58,347 nucleotides of DNA from an uncultured Verrucomicrobiota bacterium. Its GTDB lineage: Bacteria > Verrucomicrobiota > Verrucomicrobiia > Limisphaerales > AAA164-E04. The notes under the pieces were generated by a model that saw only the letters and a list, made by a program, of their open reading frames with translations, had not been told where the DNA came from and searched no databases. Every line of letters starts with the position of its first letter. Positions within the stretch are counted from its first letter, which is position 1. This document shows, piece by piece, positions 51,515 through 58,347 of this stretch. The stretch spans positions 1-58,347 of the forward strand of contig CAJXVR010000006.1 in NCBI GenBank assembly GCA_913061285.1, given 5' to 3'. The position numbers and the translations under genes are program-made.

Positions 51515-52678
51515 GTGACTGCGAGATGTCGACGAGTTCTAGCTGTTTATGATGATGCATCCGTTTTTGGCGGACATGAACAGATGTCATTGAGTGGGAT
51601 TGAAGCGTTGGCACGTGAGCCGGATCTTGAGTTGTGTTGCTTTGTTGCAGCCTCGAATCAGAAGTTGATTGGAAAACTCACTGAGCTCAAGAGCCGTTTG
51701 AGTAATGTGAGCATTGTGGAGCTGGCGTTTTCAAGTCGCCGCTTTCAGGGCGTTCGGAGTCGATTCGAGAAGGGGCGGATCCGAGAGGTCGCTAGACTCC
51801 TTAGAGATTCCCAGGCTCAAGCCTTACTCGTGCTTCAAGGAGACATCGAGCTTTCTTCAATCGGCGTTCTCGCCGGCAAGGCCATCGGGATCCCAACCGT
51901 GAGTTATATTCCGGTTCCTCACACGCTCGCTACGATGAAGGCAAAACTAGGGAGCCTTCGAGATCCGTTCAATCGCTGGCTCTTCAACAAACCAGATGCC
52001 TTTATCACGATCAGCGAGGGAATGAGGGGGCTGCTGCAAGACCGGGGCGCGAGGCAGGTCATTGAGGTTGTGTTCAATGGGTTTGTCGCCTCTAAGACCG
52101 AAAAACGGGATCGGCATGCCTCCAGAAAAACGCTGGGATTGCCCCAAGATTGCCGTTTGGTGGCGATGGTGGGGCGTGTCGAGTATAAGCAGAAACGCCA
52201 AGACTTCCTCCTACGGACCTTTGCTGAACATCGGGAGCAGTTTGCCGACGCACGTTTGTTGTTTGTCGGGAGTGGTCCCGATGCAAAGGATCTGATGCGG
52301 CAAACTCGTGATCTCGGCCTAGATGCTGAGGTGTTTTTTCTCGAGTGGACGGATGGGCTTTCGGATGTCTATTCAGCGATTGATTTGCTCGTGTTGCCGT
52401 CGCGATTTGAAGGGGTTCCTTTGGTGATGCTTGAAGCGATGAGCGCGAGTGTCCCCATTGTTGGCTGTTCCCGAGACGGAATGAAGGAGTTCTTGCCATC
52501 GGAGTGGCTTTTTGAACCGGGAAATCGTGCGGCGTGTGCAAAGACGATCGCATCACTATTGACCGGCGACCCCAGCGCGCTTGTTGTTGAAAATAAGAAA
52601 CGGTCTTTAGAGCTCTTCAGTTTGGAACGGTTTGAAGCAGCGTTTGTGCGTTCAACTCGGAAGCTGGGAAATCTGTGA
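51515..52678 (+). CDS. GT4-family glycosyltransferase, divergent from the H-NOX operon
   Basis: A 387-residue GT-B transferase starting at GTG (51515), preceded by GGAAAGG about 8 bases upstream. The N-terminal half has VYDDASVFGGHEQMSL and SYIPVPHTL. The donor half has VAMVGRVEYKQKRQDFLL and the EX7E motif EGVPLVMLE, then VPIVGCSRDG. It probably belongs to the same polysaccharide pathway but is separately transcribed. It converges with the hydrolase gene, 27 bases between stops. Confidence 0.92.
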   Translation: MTARCRRVLAVYDDASVFGGHEQMSLSGIEALAREPDLELCCFVAASNQKLIGKLTELKSRLSNVSIVELAFSSRRFQGVRSRFEKGRIREVARLLRDSQAQALLVLQGDIELSSIGVLAGKAIGIPTVSYIPVPHTLATMKAKLGSLRDPFNRWLFNKPDAFITISEGMRGLLQDRGARQVIEVVFNGFVASKTEKRDRHASRKTLGLPQDCRLVAMVGRVEYKQKRQDFLLRTFAEHREQFADARLLFVGSGPDAKDLMRQTRDLGLDAEVFFLEWTDGLSDVYSAIDLLVLPSRFEGVPLVMLEAMSASVPIVGCSRDGMKEFLPSEWLFEPGNRAACAKTIASLLTGDPSALVVENKKRSLELFSLERFEAAFVRSTRKLGNL

Positions 52679-52705
52679 TCTGATTCGACTCGGACCGGAG
52701 GGCCC

Positions 52706-53656
52706 CTATTGAAGGGATTCCTGGAGTTGGAGCCAACTCAAGATTGTCTTGCTAACCCGCTCGCTTCGGTCTTGCTGTACGAAATGGCCGGCACCGGGCA
52801 GAGTGACGAGGGTGAGGTCCTTTTCTAAGAATTCCCAGGTGCCGTTGAGCCCACCCGGAAGCAGTGCCCAGTCATCAAGGCCATGAAACATTAGCACCGG
52901 GCACTCGACTTTGATGATCGGCCCCTTGTGGGCTTGATAGGGGGGGCGAGGGTAGTTGGCTTTGTAGAAATTCAACATCCCTTCAAAACTGGACCGTTCA
53001 AAGGCTTTGACGTACGTCTTTCTTGCGTCAATGTCGGTGACCCAGTTTGCGAGTCCGGCTGCTGTGAGCGCTTTGTGCGCATCGTCTTTCTGAAAGCGTC
53101 GAGCGTATTCGCTATTCGCTTGTTGCTTGGGATTACTTGCTAATTCCCTCGCGAGTGCAACCGGGTGCGGCAGGTTGAGGATGACTAACTTTTCGGTCAT
53201 ATCAGGATAAGTCATGGCGACGTTCCATGCGACGAAACCTCCCCAGTCGTGTCCGACAATGATGGCTTTGTCATTACCGGTATGCTTGATGACAGCGCGG
53301 ATGTCGTCGACAAGATGTTGGATCTTGAATTGATCCTCTTTCGCTGGCTTATCGCTCAAGTTATAGCCGCGCTGATCGACTGCGACGGTTTGATAGTGCT
53401 TAGAGAGATAGTGCATTTGATGCCGCCATGTGTACCAGAAATCAGGGAATCCGTGGATCATGATCATGAGTGGGCCCTTTCCTGCACTCGTGTAGTGAAT
53501 CGCCACGTCACCATTTTTTGCGTAGTCGTGAGTGATGCTGCGTTCAAAGGCTTCGAGCGTCTCATCTCCTAGGAGTGCCTGCGTGATCCCAAGGCATCCA
53601 AGCAATAGGATGCCTATGGTTCTGGAGATTCGACGTGACGCGGTGCGACTTAGCAT
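52706..53656 (-). CDS. Exported alpha/beta hydrolase, epoxide-hydrolase-like
   Basis: A 316-residue alpha/beta hydrolase from the ATG at 53656 (the frame extends two codons to a TTG). A signal peptide with LLLGC suggests lipoprotein export. The oxyanion motif is HGFPDFWYTWR. The nucleophile is D137 in GHDWGG, typical of epoxide hydrolases and haloalkane dehalogenases rather than serine esterases. LDDWAL gives the acid and GAGHFVQQD the base. Epoxide hydrolase is the most likely activity; substrate unknown. No link to the neighbouring polysaccharide genes is visible. Confidence 0.88.
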   Translation of the reverse strand: MLSRTASRRISRTIGILLLGCLGITQALLGDETLEAFERSITHDYAKNGDVAIHYTSAGKGPLMIMIHGFPDFWYTWRHQMHYLSKHYQTVAVDQRGYNLSDKPAKEDQFKIQHLVDDIRAVIKHTGNDKAIIVGHDWGGFVAWNVAMTYPDMTEKLVILNLPHPVALARELASNPKQQANSEYARRFQKDDAHKALTAAGLANWVTDIDARKTYVKAFERSSFEGMLNFYKANYPRPPYQAHKGPIIKVECPVLMFHGLDDWALLPGGLNGTWEFLEKDLTLVTLPGAGHFVQQDRSERVSKTILSWLQLQESLQ

Positions 53657-53710
53657 GGGCAAAGGATACAGTCTGTCGAATCTAAGCGAAAGTCAGATCT
53701 CGAAGCATGA

Positions 53711-53747
53711 GACGTTGCTAGGGGTTCGGTCTTGCTACTGCAACGTC
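53711..53747 (-). terminator. Possible hairpin after the large hybrid kinase
   Basis: GACGTTGC (53711-53718) and GCAACGTC (53740-53747) are perfect 8-bp complementary arms with a 21-base loop, located 30 bases after the stop of the minus-strand kinase. There is no T run, so it is a weak terminator candidate or a regulatory site of the hydrolase. Confidence 0.3.
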
Positions 53748-53777
53748 CCGTAGCGGATGGAACTCAGGGGGAAGCGG

Positions 53778-56700
53778 CTAGCAGCGGCGCTTCTCGACGA
53801 TCGCCCGAAGGGCTGCTTGAACGAGGTCTGCTTCCTCTTGGATTGAGTTGATGATAGCAGCGATCTCTGCTTGAGACTCAGCGAGGTCAGGCTCCCAGTG
53901 TTCGAGTTCTTGGCAGAGCTTTGCCAATCGCCGGGCGCCGATATTATTGGCGCTTCCCTTGAATGTGTGAGCGATGCGGGCGAATTTCTTTCCATCCCTG
54001 GCGTCAAGCGCTTCATTGAGTGCTTTTTTCTGCTTGGGGATCTCTTCTCCGAAGAGTTCGGAAAGGTCTTCGAGGGGGTCATACGCGTCTTCAGGTGAGA
54101 GTTTGTTGAAATTGTTGAGAACGGATTGGTCCAATCTCGGAAGGGGGTGATTCTCTGTGTCTTCTTCGACATGACTCACGGGTGCTTTCAGCCCTGAGAG
54201 GACAGCCTCTATCGTCGGCAGCATGATGGGCTTGCTGATATAGTCGTCCATCCCTGCGTCTAGGCAGCGCTGCCGATCGCCTTCCATGGCGTTCGCGGTC
54301 ATCGCAATAATACGAGCGGGCGCTTTTCCTTTGTTCGCCGCAGACGCTTCCATCTCTCGGATTTTACGAGTGGTTTCATAGCCATCGAGCTCAGGCATTT
54401 GGCAATCCATGAAGATCAAGGGAAAGCTTGTTTGATTGAGTATTGCGATGGCTTCCAGTCCGTTGCTCGCGGCGATTCCCTCGTGCCCGAGTTGACGAAG
54501 GACATGCAGGGCAACGCTCTGATTCACCGGATTGTCCTCGACGACCAATATTTGATGGCCACTCGGTGCGCTTTGGGAGCGAGTCGTTGGTTCAGAGGCT
54601 ACGGGAGCGCTGGGAGCTTTCTCGCCCGCTTTTTCCCCGTCGCGGGCGCGTTCGATACTGCTAAGCAATTGGGCACGCTTGATCGGCTTCGTGACAACGC
54701 AGCTGATGTCGCAGGCTGCTAATCGGCGGCTGGTGGTCTTTTTCCCAACCGGAGACAGAAGGATCTTTCTGACGGGATGCCTCCCTTCGAGGTTCTTGAT
54801 ATCAGAACAGAGCTTGAGACCTCGGTTGCCGGAGACATTAAGATCGGCAATGAGGTAATCGATAAGCACTCCCTTGCGTTGATGTCCTTCAAAAAGTTGT
54901 CGGGCGCTACTTACTGAGTTCGCCAGAAAACAACTGCCGCCGATTGCAGTGAGTGCTTCTTCGAGTGATTGGCGAACGCTTGGATTGTCGTCGACGATGA
55001 GAAAGCTGGTGCCCGTGAAGGGCTTGGCCTTGGTCGGGGCTTCGTAGGGAAGATCAGAGCAACGGTCAAAGGGGAGGCTAAAGAAGAACTGTGAACCTTG
55101 TCCTTCTTCGCTTTCCACATGGAGCTTGCCGCCCATCAGATCAATGAGTTGCCGACTGATCGCGAGACCGAGTCCCGTGCCCCCGAATTTGCGAGTCGTT
55201 GACTCGTCCGCCTGTGTGAAGGCTTTGAAAATATGTCGCTTGGCTGATGGTGCGATACCGATCCCAGTATCTCTCACTTCGAATCGAATCCGGCAGCGTT
55301 GCCCTTTTTTTCGAATGGGTTTGACTCGGATCTGAACTTCTCCCTTGGGGGTGAACTTGATCGCGTTCCCTACGAGATTGTTGAGGATTTGGCGAAGACG
55401 GGTGGCGTCTCCAATCACTCGCTCAGGTAGACTTGGATCAAGCCAGAGAACGAGTTCGATCCCTTTTCGTTGACCGTTCTCCGCAAGAAGTTCAGCGACG
55501 CTCTCGACCAGGGTGGTGGGGTCGAAGTCCGCTTTCTCGAGTTTCATTTTCCCTGATTCCATTTTGGAAAAATCAAGGATGTCGTTGATCAATCGTAACA
55601 GCGTGAGACCGCTGTCTTCGATCGTCTGTGAAAAATGGCTTTGCTCTTCATCGAGGGCCGTTCGGCGAAGTAATCCAGCCATGCCGATGATGCCATTCAT
55701 CGGTGTACGGATTTCGTGGCTCATGTTCGCGAGAAAGATCGACTTGAGCCGCGTAGATTCGAGTGCTGCGTCTCGGGCCAGCTGAAGCGCTCCCTCGGCG
55801 CGTTTTCGTTCCGAGATATCTTCGACGATCCCTTCGTAGTAGCTGACGGATCCATCGTCTGCCTTCACCACGCGCGCCGTTTCCGCGATCCAGATTTTCG
55901 TGCCATCTCGGCGATAGATTTCCGATTCGAATTCATGAACTTCGCCGCGCTTTTCCATGAGTTTTCGAAATTCTCGGCGTCGCTTTTGATTGACATAAAG
56001 CTGTTTGCCGATGTCGGTGATGTTTTTCAGCAGGTCTTGAGCGGAATCGTAGCCGTAGATTCGGGCCAAGGCTGGATTGGCCTCGATGTAGGTGCCGTCG
56101 GGTGTCGTTTGGAAAATACCTTCAACGGCTTGCTCGAAAATATCCTGATACTTTTTCTGCGCTTTCTCGAGTTGCTGTCTCGTCTCAACAAGCGACGTAA
56201 CATCCTTCGAAACCCCAAAGGTACCGATGATTGTTCCATTCCCACTTCGGAACGGCATCTTGCTGGTAAGAACCCAATTCTCAGCGCCGTCTTTGAGGAT
56301 TTCCTTTTCAATTTTTCCAATCACGGGCTCACCCGTATTGATGATTTGTTGTTCATCCTCGAAGGCTGGCTGCGCGTGCTTTTCGGAGAAGAAATCGAAA
56401 TCGGTTTTTCCAATCGCATCTTCTGGAGAATCGAGTCCGAGACGATCTGAGAGCTCTTTGCTACAAACGATGAAGCGGGACGATTGGTCTTTGAAGTAGA
56501 CGTGATCCGGAATGGAATCGAGGAGTGAGCGGAGGAGGTCCCGTTCGAAGGCGAGGTCTTGTTCGGTCTTACGCTGTTCAGTGACATCCCAGAAGATCCC
56601 TTGAATACCGACGATCTGGCCATGACGATCATAGATCGGGGTTTTGACGACGTGCACGTAGTTTTGCTCAAGTGATCCCGTTTGGTGTTCCTCAATTGTT

Positions 56701-57479
56701 TCGAACCGTTTTCCTGTCCCTGCCACACGACGATCGTCCTCTTGATATTTCTTGGCTAGTTCGGAGGGGAAGAAATCGAAATCGGTCTTGCCCATGATCG
56801 CCTCCAGTGGCTTACCGAGCACACTGCAAAAATTCTGATTGGCGAAGGTAAACTTACCGTCGAGATCCTTTCGGAGGATATTCTGTGGGAGACTCTCGAC
56901 GAGCGAATGATAGAAGGCTTCAGATTTATTGTAGGCATCTCTCGTGTGAGCGAGCTCTGCTTCGGTGCGCTCGAGTTTCACTTCTACTTGCTCGGTGCTT
57001 AAAGCGCGACCGGCAAGCGAGGCGATGTGGAGGAGCGACTGCCGGTTCTCGGCGGAAAATTCTGCCGGTTCTGGGTCGTGAACGGCAATGACGCCGAGCA
57101 CCTCTCCCGTCGTATCGCTGATAGACTTGCCCGCAATTCGCCGGAAGGGTGATGTTTGATCGGATTCCTCGGCGAGCTTCCATTCAGAATCATTGTCGAG
57201 ATCCTCAATCGCAACCAAGGCCGTTGATTCAGCAACGTGACGATAGAGAGCGAGGAGGGTGGTCTCTGTTTGGGGCGGATTGCCAAACGATGCTTCGAGG
57301 ACGAATTGGGCGTCTTGTCTGCGGAGAATAATCGCACTCTGAGAGCCGGTAGAGAGCGACGCGAGTGAAACGAGTTGATCAAGCTCTGAGAACGCGTTGC
57401 GACGAGGGCTCCTGACTTCGCCTGGGTTGAAGGGAGCCTGTGACTCTAAAAACGATGTAGAGTGATCGTCTGCTTTCAT
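53778..57479 (-). CDS. GAF-PAS-PAS-PAS hybrid histidine kinase with two receivers and HPt
   Basis: A 1233-residue soluble phosphorelay kinase. GAF (about 25-165) is followed by three PAS modules (about 190-300, 315-430 and 445-560); the first two share GKTDFDFF. HisKA has H588 in SHEIRTPMNG, and the HATPase has GGTGLGLAISRQL. The first receiver has D879 in LIADLNVSG and lacks the usual proline of the MP motif. The second receiver is canonical with D1025 in FMDCQMPELDG. The C-terminal HPt has H1171 in AHTFKGSANN. No membrane segment, so it senses a cytoplasmic signal. No output regulator is adjacent. Confidence 0.93.
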   Translation of the reverse strand: MKADDHSTSFLESQAPFNPGEVRSPRRNAFSELDQLVSLASLSTGSQSAIILRRQDAQFVLEASFGNPPQTETTLLALYRHVAESTALVAIEDLDNDSEWKLAEESDQTSPFRRIAGKSISDTTGEVLGVIAVHDPEPAEFSAENRQSLLHIASLAGRALSTEQVEVKLERTEAELAHTRDAYNKSEAFYHSLVESLPQNILRKDLDGKFTFANQNFCSVLGKPLEAIMGKTDFDFFPSELAKKYQEDDRRVAGTGKRFETIEEHQTGSLEQNYVHVVKTPIYDRHGQIVGIQGIFWDVTEQRKTEQDLAFERDLLRSLLDSIPDHVYFKDQSSRFIVCSKELSDRLGLDSPEDAIGKTDFDFFSEKHAQPAFEDEQQIINTGEPVIGKIEKEILKDGAENWVLTSKMPFRSGNGTIIGTFGVSKDVTSLVETRQQLEKAQKKYQDIFEQAVEGIFQTTPDGTYIEANPALARIYGYDSAQDLLKNITDIGKQLYVNQKRRREFRKLMEKRGEVHEFESEIYRRDGTKIWIAETARVVKADDGSVSYYEGIVEDISERKRAEGALQLARDAALESTRLKSIFLANMSHEIRTPMNGIIGMAGLLRRTALDEEQSHFSQTIEDSGLTLLRLINDILDFSKMESGKMKLEKADFDPTTLVESVAELLAENGQRKGIELVLWLDPSLPERVIGDATRLRQILNNLVGNAIKFTPKGEVQIRVKPIRKKGQRCRIRFEVRDTGIGIAPSAKRHIFKAFTQADESTTRKFGGTGLGLAISRQLIDLMGGKLHVESEEGQGSQFFFSLPFDRCSDLPYEAPTKAKPFTGTSFLIVDDNPSVRQSLEEALTAIGGSCFLANSVSSARQLFEGHQRKGVLIDYLIADLNVSGNRGLKLCSDIKNLEGRHPVRKILLSPVGKKTTSRRLAACDISCVVTKPIKRAQLLSSIERARDGEKAGEKAPSAPVASEPTTRSQSAPSGHQILVVEDNPVNQSVALHVLRQLGHEGIAASNGLEAIAILNQTSFPLIFMDCQMPELDGYETTRKIREMEASAANKGKAPARIIAMTANAMEGDRQRCLDAGMDDYISKPIMLPTIEAVLSGLKAPVSHVEEDTENHPLPRLDQSVLNNFNKLSPEDAYDPLEDLSELFGEEIPKQKKALNEALDARDGKKFARIAHTFKGSANNIGARRLAKLCQELEHWEPDLAESQAEIAAIINSIQEEADLVQAALRAIVEKRRC

Positions 57480-57621
57480 GGTGCGCTTTGCCTGCCGTCG
57501 CTGGCAGCTCTAATCTAGTCCTTCGTGCGCTCTCTAGCAACCTTCCTTGTTGCTATTTCACGGAGAGAGCCGGTGCCCGTTTTGTCTTCTCATCATTTCT
57601 TTTTTTTTTCATTCTGCGCCT

Positions 57622-58299
57622 ATGTCGTTTGATATTGACCGGATTAGGGCCAATTTTCCCGCCCTGGACTTGAAGGACGGGCGACAAGCCCGTGTGTTTC
57701 TTGACAATCCCGCGGGAACTCAGGTTACCCAAGGGGTCGTTGATCGAATGACTGACTATTTGCTTCGCTCGAATGCTAACTGTGGAGGGGCTTTCTTCAC
57801 GTCCAAACGGACCGATGAATTGCTTGATCAAGCCCACCAGGGGATGGCAGATCTGCTTCATGCCTCGTCCAAGGACGAGATCATTTTTGGTCCGAACATG
57901 ACATCGCTGACCTTTAGTCTCTCGCGAACACTTACGGGACAGGTTGATGAGGGAGATGAGATCGTTGTTTCTCGATTGGATCACGACGCGAATATACAGC
58001 CTTGGGTGCGGCTGGCCGAAGACTGTGGAGCGACGGTGCGATGGGTAGATTTTGATCCGAATGACGGGCGTCTCTGTCTTGAGTCGCTCGATGAGTTGCT
58101 GTGTGAACGGACTCGAATCGTTGCTGTAGGCTTGGCTTCCAATCTGATCGGTACCATTAATCCCATCGCAAAAATTGCTGAAAAAGCGCATCGTGTCGGC
58201 GCCTTGATGTTCGTTGATGCCGTTCACTACGCGCCTCATGGTTCCATCGATGTGGCAGCGCTTGGGGCGGATTTTCTGGTGTGTAGCCCCTATAAATTC
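57622..58299 (+). CDS. Cysteine-desulfurase-like class V aminotransferase, C-terminus cut off
   Basis: The first 226 residues of a PLP-dependent class V aminotransferase, close to the cysteine desulfurase-like subfamily with ACSxYKF. Visible are VFLDNPAGTQVT, NCGGAFFTS, GPNMTSLTFSLSRTL, VSRLDHDANI (in place of the usual HHAN), FVDAVHYAPHG with the PLP-contacting Asp, and the Schiff-base lysine K225 in SPYKF. The chain is lost one residue later where the adapter starts, so roughly 180 residues are missing. The ATG at 57622 is the family start; a T-rich tract precedes it. Confidence 0.93.
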
Positions 58300-58347
58300 C
58301 TGTCTCTTATACACATCTGACGCTGCCGACGAGCGATCTAGTGTAGA
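58300..58347. other. Nextera i5 adapter (sequencing artefact), reverse complement
   Basis: CTGTCTCTTATACACATCT is the reverse Tn5 mosaic end, followed by GACGCTGCCGACGA and the reverse complement of the index TAGATCGC. Same arm and same index as at the left end. It truncates the desulfurase-like gene and gives the false terminal residues LSLIHI. Confidence 0.98.

Noticed and set aside
55716..56450. 244-residue plus-strand frame
   Set aside because: Antisense to the PAS domains of the large kinase; no recognisable motif; the kinase frame is strongly supported.
57599..57610. T-run upstream of the desulfurase-like gene as a terminator
   Set aside because: No stem-loop precedes it and the adjacent kinase is transcribed in the other direction; probably 5' leader sequence.
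57553..58314. 253-residue minus-strand frame opposite the desulfurase-like gene
   Set aside because: It begins inside the adapter (MYKRQ is adapter-derived), has low-complexity composition, and lies antisense to a clear family member.
1..58347. tRNA, rRNA, CRISPR arrays, insertion sequences, phage genes
   Set aside because: None was recognised by eye on either strand; the window is nearly filled by protein-coding genes.

Overview
This window looks like a chromosomal contig of a Verrucomicrobiota bacterium, possibly from another PVC phylum. The lineage call is an inference from gene content. Supporting markers are the DUF1501/DUF1552/DUF1592/PSD1 'planctomycete cytochrome' families, a stand-alone pseudopilin-like protein with a [16 protein letters not shown] start, a sulfatase, and an exosortase/PEP-CTERM set. 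Both ends are Nextera adapter sequence (1-49 and 58300-58347), so the outermost genes are cut artificially. No tRNA, rRNA, CRISPR array or insertion sequence was recognised.

The left part (50-23081) is mixed. It holds a truncated sulfatase, a large secreted protein, a NagB-like / response regulator / PIG-L deacetylase trio, a VOC protein, a zinc-ribbon membrane protein and a pseudopilin. Next comes a partner-switching protein (RsbW-like kinase + GAF + PP2C phosphatase) with a downstream CheY-like protein. Two divergent pairs of PVC cytochrome-linked genes follow (DUF1592-DUF1552 and PSD1-DUF1501), then L-rhamnose mutarotase and a CBS-type family II pyrophosphatase. The DUF1592 protein carries a charged insertion of about 270 residues, built of three degenerate repeats, at a normally short junction.

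The centre and right (23093-52678) form an extracellular polysaccharide and surface-anchoring island. One minus-strand operon (47759-36933) encodes a phosphoglycosyl transferase, an odd nucleotidyltransferase/beta-helix/PGT-remnant fusion, a STAS protein, a phosphodiesterase-like enzyme, glycosyltransferases, a Wzx flippase, a Pol-beta-type nucleotidyltransferase, a nitroreductase and a pyruvyl transferase. A Wzy-like polymerase lies on the plus strand. A second minus-strand block (34896-28052) encodes a WecG glycosyltransferase fused to two STAS domains, a GT4, a Wzc-like protein fused to a Wza-like export domain, and a second Wza-like protein. A DUF4114 PEP-CTERM protein and a tightly overlapping TPR-exosortase-membrane protein-EpsI operon follow (27882-23093).

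Upstream of the main operon is an H-NOX gene with its HNOBA hybrid histidine kinase, preceded by a candidate sigma-54 promoter. The right end has an alpha/beta hydrolase, a 1233-residue hybrid kinase and a truncated cysteine-desulfurase-like gene. Taken together, the window suggests a Wzx/Wzy-type exopolysaccharide whose output may be set by nitric oxide (H-NOX kinase) and by STAS partner switching. This resembles the Vibrio fischeri Syp/HnoX logic, but with STAS domains fused directly to a glycosyltransferase.
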